From the NCBI RefSeq assembly GCF_000003815.2, contig NC_049986.1, positions 16,235,172 to 16,295,171 of the forward strand: 60,000 bases of DNA. Direction: 5' to 3'. This document shows positions 35,001-43,560 of the stretch, in pieces. Within the stretch, counting starts at the first letter, position 1, and every line of letters begins with the position of its first letter. A program made the position numbers and the translations under genes. The notes under the pieces were generated by a model, which saw only the letters and a list, made by a program, of their open reading frames with translations, made no database searches and was not told the DNA's origin. The stretch is from Branchiostoma floridae. Lineage: Eukaryota; Chordata; Leptocardii; Amphioxiformes; Branchiostomatidae.

Positions 35001-35635
35001 TGCAAATACTGAAATAGATGAAAACTATGCTTTCTTTCTTCTTTGGATTAAATGCACAAAAAGTGTGAAGATGTTAAACTTCTCTTTCCCTTTTGTTTTG
35101 AAAGTTTGGTCACCTAATAATCTTTCTGTAGAATATCTTAAAAACTGAATATCAAGTTGCTGCAATGTTTCATTCATCCGTTTAGTAGATAGCAGATAAT
35201 TCATTAATAAATTTACAGTAATTCAACATTTTTGTCTTGCCTTCACGTCTTCACCTGACCTACATCATCATCATAATCATCATCATCATTGATATCATCA
35301 TCATCATCATCATCATCATCAGCCCTGTCACTATGATGTACATCAATCTCCTAATTCTGAATATTATATTCAAATAAATACTGGATATTACTAAACTACT
35401 ATTTGCAGTTATGAAGCATTTTTACCTGGTCCGCATTTCTAACATCATCATCGTCAGGTGTAGGGTCTGATGGATCGTAGGCAGTGGCGTCCACCCTGGA
35501 TCTCTTCACCTCTGGACCATCCTCCTCCTCTCTCCTCCCCTCGTCACTCCGCTGGTCTGACTCCGGCGTCCTCCGGTCGCGGCTCCAGCTCCCGCTCCTC
35601 CCGCGGTCTCCACCGCTCGGGTAGCGGCTTCTCTG
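16172..35635 (-). CDS. CIZ1: CIZ1, CDKN1A-interacting zinc finger protein 1 (5' end missing)
   Basis: Eleven exons, each bounded by AG/GT and frame-compatible, total 2808 nt (935 residues plus stop). Order: RS-rich exon; IQVTIQQGGEG segment; finger 1 (C108, C111, H124, H130); finger 2 (C204, C207, H218, H224); finger 3 (C235, C238, H251, H257); VTVDAVGCF block with an acidic run (285-310); a long acidic T/E/Q-rich region (317-611); a matrin-type finger (C623, C626, H640, H646) after VIPITGYFC; a Ser-rich tail ending in Arg/Lys. This order and the VTVDAVGCF and GYFCKLCHKFY blocks identify vertebrate CIZ1, a nuclear-matrix protein that binds p21(CIP1) and promotes initiation of DNA replication. 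Upstream exons encoding the N-terminus were not found. The intron between 29585 and 35426 contains a gap and could hide another exon. Confidence 0.9.
17381..18338. mobile_element. Harbinger-like element with TTA duplication, carrying a tRNA-like unit
   Basis: The left end GGCCACACCAATTTAATTAC and reverse-complemented right end GGCCACACCAATTTGATTTC are inverted repeats, each flanked by TTA (17378-17380, 18339-18341). TTA duplications suggest PIF/Harbinger. A further right-type end at 17705-17768 shows a nested or rearranged copy. It lies in the last intron of CIZ1. Confidence 0.65.
17826..17897 (-). repeat. Degenerate tRNA-like pol III unit
   Basis: On the minus strand, TGGCGCAGTGGTTA (A box, 17875-17888) and GGTTCGAATCC (B box, 17835-17845) have tRNA spacing, and a T-run follows. 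The acceptor arms do not pair and the T stem has a mismatch. It is a tRNA pseudogene or SINE head, not a working tRNA. Confidence 0.6.
18542..18663 (-). CDS. CIZ1: CIZ1 exon with matrin-type zinc finger
   Basis: Encodes residues 612-651, with VIPITGYFCKLCHKFYKNEA and then H-C-K-S-Q-L-H. C-x2-C-x13-H-x5-H is the matrin-type finger that in human CIZ1 belongs to the nuclear-matrix anchor domain. Acceptor CAACAG, donor GTGAAA. It is the most conserved part of the gene. Confidence 0.9.
18912..19592 (-). CDS. CIZ1: CIZ1 long acidic, T/E/Q-rich exon
   Basis: 681 nt, phase 1 to phase 1, residues 384-611. It contains degenerate repeats of the type QTEE-T-VHAQAES and QTKDTLHAQPQS, probably disordered. 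The human protein has no clear counterpart at this place; its low-complexity Q-rich repeats lie N-terminal to the fingers. Confidence 0.8.
19985..20186 (-). CDS. CIZ1: CIZ1 acidic linker exon
   Basis: 202 nt, phase 0 to 1, residues 317-384. Acidic (DGEEDVSGDIPAEDADV; MEEEEFSLADLPTQDVDL), with no known domain. Acceptor CACCCACAG, donor GTAACG. Introns on either side share short internal repeats (CACAAAGGCTGGAAATGTTA at about 19843 and again near 19966). Confidence 0.85.
20594..20764 (-). CDS. CIZ1: CIZ1 exon with VTVDAVGCF block
   Basis: 57 codons, phase 0. EEMVTVDAVGCFDSDDEDM corresponds to the ITVDAVGCFE segment that follows the third finger in vertebrate CIZ1. It was the most diagnostic match in naming the gene. 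Confidence 0.9.
21514..21615 (-). CDS. CIZ1: CIZ1 exon with zinc finger 3
   Basis: 34 codons, phase 0, encoding RPACHLCKVQFKSPKKMVAH followed by CNTEEHKA; C-x2-C-x12-H-x5-H. It aligns with the vertebrate finger containing FKTPRKFVEH. Donor GTAAGT. Confidence 0.9.
22590..23033 (-). mobile_element. CAGGGCTGTCTCC element, copy 1 (reverse)
   Basis: Ends AAGGGCTGTCTCTAGGACCC at left and GGAGACGGCCCT at right; internally contains a (CCAT)n run at 22611-22631 and the TCATTTTGGGGACGGATGGG module on the minus strand. It is an expanded relative of the copies at 23213 and 28213. Confidence 0.6.
23213..23437 (+). mobile_element. CAGGGCTGTCTCC element, copy 2
   Basis: About 225 bp with start CAGGGCTGTCTCCAGCTT and end GGGTCCTGGAGACAGC as imperfect inverted repeats. 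Shared internal words are CATTGTTTGGGAGTCCATGT and ACGGATGGGGT. In a CIZ1 intron; hAT-type ends. Confidence 0.65.
24846..24951 (-). CDS. CIZ1: CIZ1 exon with zinc finger 2
   Basis: 106 nt, phase 2 to 0. Encodes KHWCDTCKINFYGPIVEHRR then TKDHK; C-x2-C-x10-H-x5-H. Vertebrate CIZ1 has the matching WCNTCQLYYMGDLIQHRRT. The two-residue-shorter loop is shared, supporting orthology. Confidence 0.9.
25150..25361 (-). CDS. CIZ1: CIZ1 exon: finger 1 histidines and coiled region
   Basis: 212 nt, phase 0 to 2. NYEAHMTGNRHRQRM completes finger 1, followed by a basic, probably helical stretch (KIQEFTQMRVQQATAHMQAR) and a GSGSGSGSG linker. The finger is split by an intron between its cysteines and histidines. 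Confidence 0.9.
26520..26656. mobile_element. TACTGTAAATGCA MITE, copy 1
   Basis: 137 bp, starting TACTGCAAATGCATTTAAG and ending TTCTGCATTTACAGTA. Inside are the shared words TTCACGGTGGTTTTAAGTT and GTGGCGAAGTGGCCACCG. Other copies lie at 27899, 40064 and 48860. Confidence 0.7.
27899..28119. mobile_element. TACTGTAAATGCA MITE, copy 2
   Basis: 221 bp with ends TACTGTAAATGCAGAAATG and AAATGCATTTTACAGTA. Repeated ACCACCGCGAA modules in both orientations give it a CpG-rich foldback structure in an AT-rich intron. Confidence 0.75.
28213..28433 (+). mobile_element. CAGGGCTGTCTCC element, copy 3
   Basis: Starts CAGGGCTGTCTCTAGCTT and ends GGGTCCTGGAAACAGCCTTG; internal CATTGTTTGGGAGCCAATGT and TCATTTTGGGGACGGATGAG match copies 1 and 2. 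Same orientation as copy 2. Confidence 0.65.
29056..29118 (-). CDS. CIZ1: CIZ1 exon: finger 1 cysteines
   Basis: 63 nt, 21 codons, phase 0: SPEQQKIYICYACNAKC then YNLR. It supplies the two cysteines of finger 1. Acceptor TTTTTGTTCCAG, donor GTAAGA. Confidence 0.88.
29502..29585 (-). CDS. CIZ1: CIZ1 small exon before finger 1
   Basis: 84 nt, phase 0, encoding SDIQVTIQQGGEGRTVNDD. The LKVTILQSS stretch before the first finger of vertebrate CIZ1 is similar (VTI-Q). Acceptor TTTTGTCCAG, donor GTGAGG. Confidence 0.8.
30653..30840 (+). mobile_element. Left half of split CAGGGCTCGAAATAC MITE
   Basis: Matches the first half of the element at 9212-9564, up to AGGTGGCAACAGCCAATGCAG, then stops. The missing half appears at 34399-34554. 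About 3.5 kb with an assembly gap lies between them. Confidence 0.65.
33385..34118. other. Assembly gap (734 N)
   Basis: Gap of estimated size. The sequence just before it repeats ATGAACTTGAAAAACG, also present at 33247-33262, which hints at a tandem repeat in the gap. Confidence 0.95.
34330..34359. repeat. (GAA)n microsatellite
   Basis: About ten uninterrupted GAA units near the right end of the insertion. Confidence 0.9.
34399..34554 (+). mobile_element. Right half of split CAGGGCTCGAAATAC MITE
   Basis: Continues the element at 30653: AACAATCCACATGCACCTAC through GGTGCAGGTAGACTCCAG to GGTGGCATTTTGAGCCCTG, matching 9410-9564. Confidence 0.65.
34799..34979. mobile_element. Harbinger-like foldback MITE with TTA duplication
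   Basis: 181 bp, mostly two long inverted arms: the left GTGCCAGTTTACACCAGGCA and reverse-complemented right GGACCGGTTTACACAAGGCA, both continuing through TTGTCCTAAAAA and ACGTTCGAGG. TTA flanks both sides (34796-34798, 34980-34982). It lies in a CIZ1 intron. Confidence 0.8.
35264..35321. repeat. (CAT)n microsatellite
   Basis: CATCAT runs with single interruptions, about 100 bp from an acidic CIZ1 exon that encodes Asp from the complementary GAT repeats. The microsatellite itself is intronic. Confidence 0.85.
35426..35635 (-). CDS. CIZ1: CIZ1 RS-rich exon (most 5' exon found)
   Basis: 210 nt, 70 codons, phase 0 at both ends: RYPSGGDRGRSGSWSRDRR, then an acidic stretch, VKRSRVDATAYDPSDPTP and DDDDV. 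Arg/Ser dipeptides and the KRSR basic cluster suggest a nuclear protein. The acceptor is a tandem CAGCAG, so a one-residue alternative is possible. It has no start codon; the N-terminus lies further upstream. It is GC-rich compared with its surroundings. Confidence 0.82.
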
Positions 35636-36460
35636 CTGTGATAGGGAAATAGAAATACATAAAGTCTAACTGCAATACCTGTCGATTTTGACTGCCAATC
35701 CTGCATATTACAGTAGAAGCCGTTTAATTGCACTCCCCATTTACCAGCACATTTTGTGCAATTAATGTAAGAAATGGTGGTGAAACCATCAGCTTAGAGA
35801 AGGTTTGCTGAAGATGTCAGACTTTTCGGTCCTATACCAACTCGGCCTATGGCTACTCTGACTCAATATCCTGGTCAACTTGGTTAGGGTTAGGTTTAAT
35901 GTGAAGGCTGGCTTGACCAGGGTGTTGGGCCGAGTTGACTGAGGACTGAATCATCCCGATCCCGTTTACTGAAAATTCCACATTCATCACAAGTAGTGTA
36001 CATGGTGCAGGACTACTATCATCAAGTGATTTGATAGTTATTCAATATCATTGTCATCTGCTGGTTTTGTATTTGCAGCCATAGAAACTTACTGCTATTT
36101 CATTGCTGGTGTATCTGTACTTGTAAAAATGAATCAACAGATGTATTCTATGTCTTACTATCGAGTTGCTGTCCCACTACAGAATTGTGTACATGTACAA
36201 TGTGTATTTGGTCAGGCTTTAATCCTGAAAGCGTCCAACAGACATGATACAGTCCACCATTCCTGACTAGATACCAGTGTGTGACATCAGCAATCCTAAC
36301 CATCCCTTCAGTTATCAGGTCATCTGGAGGTCCTATAAACTGTTTATCATATGGGGCAGGGCTTGGGTCAACTCTGCTACTGAATGAAACAGGATCAGTG
36401 GGGGCTGCATAGCAACGTGCAGTCAGGCACACATTCTGGGTTAATCCTCTCTGTGCTGGT

Positions 36461-36858
36461 GAAAGCACTTTCTAAGCATGGATTTCTGGGCTATCATAGC
36501 TATTCGCTTGGCCTCACGTATCTGTAAAACCCACATACGTTATCCACACCATCTACATGTACGTATTCAGGCAAGCTACAGAGAGTAGAAAGCACTTTCT
36601 AAGCATGGATTTCTGGGCTATCATAGCTATTCGCTTGGCCTCACGTATCTGTAAAACTCGCATATGCTATCCACACCATCTACATGTACATGTACATGTA
36701 TGTATTCAAGCAAGTTACAGAGAGTAGAAAGCACTTTCTAAGCATGGATTTCTGGGCTATCATAGCTATTCGCTTGGCCTCACGTATCTGTAAAACCCAC
36801 ATACGTTATCCACACCCATCTACATGTATGTATTCAGGCAAGCTACAGAGAGTTGAAA
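36461..36858 (-). repeat. Tandem triplication of an exon-like unit
   Basis: Three copies begin at 36461, 36588 and 36727 (periods 127 and 139). About 70 bp of each (GAAAGCACTTTCTAAGCATG onwards) is identical in all three, while the spacers differ by several substitutions and a 12 bp indel. On the minus strand each unit has a TTTTACAG acceptor followed by 53 nt encoding IREAKRIAMIAQKSMLR and a possible GTGCTT donor. It may be a set of mutually exclusive mini-exons upstream of CIZ1, or simply a repeat. Confidence 0.6.
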
Positions 36859-37942
36859 GGCAATGGCTTTGTATTCATTAAGGATATAGGCGTAATACCA
36901 ATAACAAAAGCAACCATTTATTGGGAGTTTCAAAAATGCTACATGTTGCAAGCAGACATTGGACCACACTATTCAATTTTTTTGTTCTCTTATATTTTTT
37001 AGCAAAAATATAGCAAAAGGGCAACACAAGAATCTGAACATATTTATTCCCTGAAAAAGGGTACAGACTTTCCTGGCAGATTTCATGATTTTTTATTAAT
37101 TTGGCACTGTTTTTTTTTTAAAATCCAAGACCCAAAAATCAAATTGGTCTGGTCCGTAAATGTAAGAGAGAGATAGAATCTGTACCCTTGGGGACAATGT
37201 ATTGGTACACTGAAGTTTGTTAGGTTCATGAGGTGCAAACATCTGTGTAAACCAGTGAGATGTGTGTACTACAGTGGGTTAGATTGATCGTTACACTTCA
37301 TCTCTTAATCTATAACAGACACTTTCACTCAAGATATCCTTGGGTAAATCTTCGTTAGAAATCAGGTCAGTCTCATCTCTAGAGAAATTACCCCAAGAAA
37401 TACTCCTGTCAGCCCTTCTTGGTAAGCAAATTTCTACATAGTAAGCCAAGACAGATCTGCAGGGACCAAGCAGACACAGCTGACATGTCTCTCTGTGTCA
37501 ATCAGGGATTGTGATCCTTAGCTGCAAGATATTGCTCAAGTAATTGGAGAGATGAACTCTAATTTTCCAGATAGTAACACACAGGTAAACTATAGCATCT
37601 TATTGGATAGAACACTGGGTTAACCCTTAACCATGATTTTTAATATTGACCCATTATATCAAAAGCACAAACATTATGACCTCAAAATCTAGCCATTTCT
37701 ATGTCATTTCTATGTCGCCTTGAATTGGGTTGGCACATAATATCAATTATGTAAACCCCAAACATTATGATTTCACACCCTAGCTATTCTCTTGCTAAGT
37801 ATGTTGTAAAGACGCATCAATCATCATCAAAGCACTTTCACATACAGGCTTATGGAGGAGTGCCTTGCAACTTTGTTGCCACCTGTTGAAGGTAATGAAT
37901 TGTTAAAGTCAAAGGGTCAGGCTAATGCCTGGCAGATGTGGA
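36859..37942. other. Featureless non-coding stretch
   Basis: AT-rich, with no long ORF. A weak relic of the GGCCACACCAATTT family (CAAATTGGTCTGGTCC) is near 37139. Nothing else recognised. Confidence 0.4.
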
Positions 37943-38400
37943 TATGATAATAAATTCTCAGTGTCCCAGATTACTCAGCACCAACTGGGCTACACATTAA
38001 TTATCACAGTTTTCAGGTGTTACTGGGCTAGAAATACCTGCACCAAACCTGCACCGATGTGTGTATATACATGTATGTAGACTTATCTTTGTGATGTGGA
38101 CACAGTCATAAATTCTCAGTGTCCCAGATTACTCATCACCAACTGGGTTACACATCAATTATCACAGTTTTTCAGGTGTTCTTGGGCTAGAAATACCTGC
38201 ACCAAAACTGCGCCAATGAAAGTACTGCCTATTTGTGTATATATATATATATGGAGACTTTTCTTTGTGGTGTGGATATGATAATAAATTCTTATGGCTA
38301 CACATCAATTAGCATAGTTTTTCAGGTGTTCACGGGCTAGAAATACTACCTGTACATGTAGGCTAGTCAAATGAAAAAAAAATCGGAGCTGTGCAGGTAA
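37943..38400. repeat. Tandem repeat of about 160-180 bp, three degenerate units
   Basis: TAAATTCTCAGTGTCCCAGA, ACACATCAATTATCACAG and TCAGGTGTT-n-GGGCTAGAAATACCTGCACC recur from 37945, 38107 and 38283. The third unit is truncated. It contains the same TGCAGGT/ACCTGCA words as the CAGGGCTCG MITE, so it may derive from one. Confidence 0.7.
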
Positions 38401-39044
38401 TTCTAACCTGCATCTGTCAAAGCACTGTCTGGGGATATAGGTGTGGACCTTTGTTTGTTTTATATGTAAAATGAAAACAAATAGTTCAAATAGCTGCTTA
38501 ATAGCTTTCAACTAAATCCATGCTTCACTAATTTAGTGCAGCCAGTGCAGGTAAAATTTTGCATGCCACTATGCTCTGTTACAAAGACATACAAATGTAT
38601 ATGCTCCCTTAATTGATATCCCACTGTTTAATACTCACATATTGATGTCAGCATTATGCCTCGTTACATTCTACATGCACAAAAAAATGTATTCCTGGAC
38701 AGGACTCGGTAACCCTAGAGTATAAGCCTGTAACTGAAGTTGGAAGTGTCCCAAATCTGCAGTCTGCACATGTCTGGAATCAGCCACAGATGAGACAGAA
38801 CTCCCAGAGAGAGGAAGGTATAAAATCCTGTTCTGGCACAGATCATCTCATGAAAGTCATCAGTATCATGTCAACAGTGATCATCTTTGTTAGTATCCTG
38901 ACAGCAGATGCATTAAGTGTGTTGATGATAACACCTTGTTCACCTTTGCATTGTGCTTACCTTGTTTTTTGATACAGTGATCGACCAGTTACAAGAGACT
39001 GGAGTCCCGAATATTTTTCGAAAAGGTAAAATGGCCTTGTTGTG

Positions 39045-39180
39045 CCAAATAGCTGTTAGTTACATCAGCAACTGGATATGATTTTTGGAAACGGTCGGAT
39101 GTTTCAAACAGGATCCACTACCTTTCGTCACTGGCATGTCTTATTACCATGTTGTCTAACCTTAATTGACGTCATCAAGA
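39045..39180 (+). repeat. TTACTCAAGCAACTGGATATG dispersed repeat, copy 1
   Basis: Contains CAGCAACTGGATATGATTTT and CTTATTACCATGTTGTCTAA followed by CTTAATTGACG. It shares these blocks with copies at 43452, 45955 and 51815. Confidence 0.6.
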
Positions 39181-40063
39181 GTTAACAGTATCTTTGAGTT
39201 TACAGTTGAATTTTGAAACAATGGCAGTTACACAATGAAACAGAACATCTGTTGTTTGTGGTGTGATGAGTTCGAAATTTACAGTACTGATATTAGCTGC
39301 CACACAGAAAGACCTGGCAGATGAGACTGTCTATCCTTGGCCTTTCTTACAAGAATTACAGTTTTCTCTCTTAGTTTGGCTTTCAAAGGAAGAAAAACAC
39401 AAAGTTTGAAATTTACAATCCTGATATCAGCTGCCACACAGAAGGAACTGTCTATCCTTGGCCTTGGCAGACTCCCACTGTCTCCCCACTGCCCAGGTTA
39501 GCCCCTCTGAGGTGTGTTTATGTCTAACAGAATACCATCACCCAGGTGCAGGTAATGACTTACAGCTTCCACCTTTAATAAGACCGTTCCCAAGGGTGAA
39601 TACAAACTTACACAGGCTCTTGGCATGTATACAATCTTCATGTAGAGTCTCAGTTATGTCCTTGAACTAGCAGAGCTGGTATGTGACTTTGAACTTGTAC
39701 TTGTCGAGGATATAAAAAAGATATACCATATCCTAACAATCTATCACTGAAATTGATATCAACATAACCATGCCGGACAAAATTTATGATAGACATAACC
39801 CTATCTTGGCACAAGCAGTGTATGTATGGTACATGACAGTAACCTCCCACCACCTTCTTGGCTATCAATTGTTATTTTTACCAGCACACTTCCAATGTAG
39901 GTCCTGAATTGATTAGTCAAGGACAAAGCCCTACATTGGGAAATTGTAAGGCTGTATTTTACTTCAGGGTGTGCAGCTGCTATCTTCACAATACCACAGG
40001 AAGATCCCACAGAAGTACTCTATGTTGGCACATCACTTTGCCAAAACTTTCCTCCAAGGAAGT

Positions 40064-40255
40064 TACTGTAAAATGTTGAAATTTTGGTGGTGTTTTAATA
40101 TTCCAGTGTTTTTTCGATAGTTTCTTGACCATGCGCTTAAACCACAGCAAAAATGCTTGAAGTCTTCTGCCTGCCTATAGCCTTGTTTAAATTACGAATT
40201 AAAAACCACACTGACAGTGAAAATCCATTTTCTTCCTGCGGCAAAATTTACAGTA
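40064..40255. mobile_element. TACTGTAAATGCA MITE, degenerate copy 3
   Basis: Ends TACTGTAAAATG and AAAATTTACAGTA with internal TTTTGGTGGTGTTTTAATA; clearly diverged from the other copies. Confidence 0.55.
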
Positions 40256-40426
40256 CTGACTACTGAGGTCTTGCTTCATCTCCACATACCAGCCTCCTGC
40301 CAAAGTTCCATGCTGCTATTTGGCACTGAGGAATCAATTACCCTTCCCCACCCCCAGGGTTCAACCTTTCATCCCCCACATCCCCGCTGGCACACCTTTC
40401 TCCCACCTGGGCTGGCAGGAAGTCAC

Positions 40427-40471
40427 CTTTGACCCCGGGAGGTCTCTCCCCTGGCGCTCCTGGTCAGAGGC
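40427..40471 (-). CDS. Candidate 5' exon of CIZ1
   Basis: A 45 nt segment in a short GC-rich island, reading ASDQERQGRDLPGSK on the minus strand between an AG and a GTGACT donor; phase 0 at its end, as required by the RS-rich exon at 35635. Composition resembles that exon, but the acceptor has a poor pyrimidine tract and no homologue is recognised. Confidence 0.22.
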
Positions 40472-40479
40472 CTTGATGA

Positions 40480-43451
40480 TGTGATGAACAGTTTAACACG
40501 GATTCTATATCATGTTATACAGCAAAGCTTCTTGTAATGTACAATGTATGCAGGAAGGGTCATCAGTTTGTAGAAAGCAATGAAAATAAGTATATTCATT
40601 TCTCCTTACATGCTTCATTTGTGTGCTACGTACAGGTGAAAGTGAACAAGACACTCCAAACCAAGTAAGGTTTTGTTAATTTACATCTACAGTATGTTGC
40701 ATAGCATACTGTTTGTTCCACGTATACATGTAGCTGATTCCTCCATATGATATGAATCTGAAGAAAAGGGCCCAAAAGTGGTCACGTTAAATGAAGGAAG
40801 ACTCCTTACTTTTGAAAATGACCTTCAAAACAAATCTGGTAATAAAAAGAGCATGTTGTGAACTCTATATCGCCCCACCACATGGAGGGATGCGAAAATA
40901 GATGTTGACCTTCTGGCCGAAAATCGTCTCACATGTACAGGGGGGAATGAAAATTTATTACTTCCTTCTTCAAATAACATTGAGGGATTATCGCTTCAAA
41001 GAGAGAAATTATAACATCTGTTCTGTGACTCCATTTATGGAAAACAGTGTCCTTGAAACACTTGAAACCCTATGTTAGGCAAAACTTTTCTAAAGCTGCA
41101 AAATGTATTTACGTTTTAATGACTTTTGTGTTCTTTTTTTAAACATGTGGCTTTTTGTTCCCCATAAGTCCGACCAGGCGCCAGTTTGTAAATGGGACCC
41201 TGGCATTAGTTGGTATTTATAAGTGAAGATTGCAAGACCATGTATTCTAAGAATAATTTCTTCACAATGCATTTAAAGACGTTGACTTAATATGCATTTT
41301 AGTTCAAAACCAAGATGTTTATAGGCACTATTTTCAAGTGATCAGAGGGTAAAATACCTTTCATAATTTGGCCACATTGTTTCCTATTTATATGTGTGTA
41401 TAACATAAACTAAGATATGTATGACATGCATCAACTTGCGAAATTAGATATGGGTTTGACATGGGGTATGCCACCTATGTATACTGTACCATCATCAGGG
41501 ATGGAATAACATGTAAAACTAAAAGGTATAACAATTTGTCCTAAAAGATTAGATGAAGACTTAGTGTACTATTTTTGCTTGCATTTAATATTTCTCAGCA
41601 AAGCACACTCTTCTTGTTTGGGTTAATTTAGTTTGACATTGAAGATTTTAAACTTTTACTTCTTATATACATATAGACTTACTCCTGAGGCTCCCCCCAT
41701 ACATGTACATGGACAGGTCCAGGTCCATGATTGCAAAAAGGACAAATGCAACCCCTGACAATTCAGCTGTAGCATTGTTGGATCCACAGGGCAGAGGTTG
41801 GAACCCCAGCCCTCTGGATCCAATGAATGTTCATCCCTATGGCAAAGCAACAGGTTTGCTAACCTCCAATGCCAAAGGGACACAACTTCTTTCTCATTAC
41901 AAAGGACATGGTTATTTTGGTCAGTCATCCTGCCTGCAAATTATTACCATCACCATGAAAATCACATGTTTTACACTTTAAGTGCACCATAGCTCTAATT
42001 TTACCAGATGAAACCACTTTGACCATCCCACACCAGCGCCGCCACACTACAAACCTAAAGTGCACTTTGCCATATAAGCCGCATTGATCTGTTGTTTGCA
42101 GCTCCACTACACTTGACAGACAGGGCAAAGGCACAGATCGGTCTTCCTTCAAATCTTTTCTGTATTAAGCCCTAAAACCTCCAAACATTGAAAACAGCTG
42201 TTACAAGTATTAGGGTGTAATCAATGTAACATGGAAAGTAGGCTTGAACTCTGGTCTGATGTCTGACCAGTCGGTATTAAGTCTTGACCTCATCTTGTGC
42301 CAACAAGTTCTGCAACCATCCACCTGACACAGCTTATTGAGCCCAACTGGACCTTTGGTCATTGCATTTACCTGCTTAAACCCAATCCTTGTGGTCTAAC
42401 TTCTTAAGTTACTTCCTTAATTCTAAGATTTCAAATTTGATTAAGTGGGAGTGAGAGTTACTGAAAAAAATCTATCTTTTTCCATGTGACTTTCATTTTG
42501 ATAAATCTCTTTTTAGCATTCTTTATAGTTAACGTTATATTTTTTTCACAGAAAAGCCAAAGACATAATTTTGTACTAATTTAGTATCGAAAACAGAGAG
42601 AAACTGTGCAACAGTTTAGAATGTTCAAAGACTTTTTACATAAGCTCCTTGGAATCTCCCAGAAAATTGCAATTTTCATGCACTGTTAGGTGAACAATGA
42701 GGCGTGAAGAAGACCTTTAACATCACAATGGTGGGCAGTCCCCTTCATCTCTATCTAACACCATAAAAAAGGGCTTCCTAATCATCCTGGAGTGGGGGAA
42801 ATGTGTAGTTACAGATACCACCCTCCACAGGTTCCAATACACATTCCTACAACATCTACCCATAGGTTGGTCATTATGTAGTGAGCCTGTAATATTAGCA
42901 CAGCAGGTTGATATTGGTGACCTTTGCAGCCTTCAATTTCCTACAGGGATGATAATTTTTCCTTTCTTCATTAGATGAAAACGAAAACAAGAAGGGTCTG
43001 GCAGAAATTCCACATATGATACAAATATATGTACTCCTTACATGCAGCTGATATCATGTTTGTGATATCATAATGAAAGAAATGAGATCACTGTACGCAA
43101 CAGCATTAGGATGAGGGACTTGAAAGACAAGCATATTTAGTATGAAAACTCTTTTTTTTTCGTTGGCTACCTGCCAGGTCCAAGGAGAGACCTGTTCCTT
43201 ATTTGTGGCCAGACTGACACAACAATACCCTGTGGGATAGATGTCTGCTACCTCCAGTGGTCCTCATTTTGAAAAGAAGGTTACATTGCACATACACACA
43301 TACCATTTACACATTAGCTCCCAATGTTTTTATGATATATCAATAGCCTGTGTCATTATAATGAATCACACAGAAAAAGGTTAGTGGCCTCAAGAATTCC
43401 ACTTCTCTAGGCTCATACAGAATTTCCATTCTACATGTATGTTAAATCTGA
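40480..43451. other. Non-coding stretch
   Basis: No supported gene. An open segment at 41703-41930 (+) has protein-like composition, but no splice context or family match. Otherwise AT-rich sequence without recognised repeats. Confidence 0.4.
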
Positions 43452-43560
43452 AGATTAGACATCCAGGTAATAAGATATGTCAAATAGCAACTACTCAAGC
43501 AACTCGATATGAAATATCCAAAACCATATCCAGTTGCCTGAGTAATTGCTTTTTGTCATA
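43452..43560 (-). repeat. TTACTCAAGCAACTGGATATG dispersed repeat, copy 2
   Basis: On the minus strand it has AATTACTCAGGCAACTGGAT and CTTATTACCTGGATGTCTAA. It is partly self-complementary (GCAACTACTCAAGCAAC against GTTGCCTGAGTAATTGC), suggesting a foldback element. Confidence 0.65.

Noticed and set aside
35264-35321. CAT/GAT repeat as an acidic coding repeat of CIZ1
   Set aside because: It lies beyond the donor of the exon at 35426-35635, in intron sequence with stops in frame.
41656-41981. Overlapping open frames on both strands with a good donor (AGGAGTAAGT) on the minus strand, possible first exon of CIZ1
   Set aside because: Neither frame resembles CIZ1 and no promoter or connecting exon could be shown.
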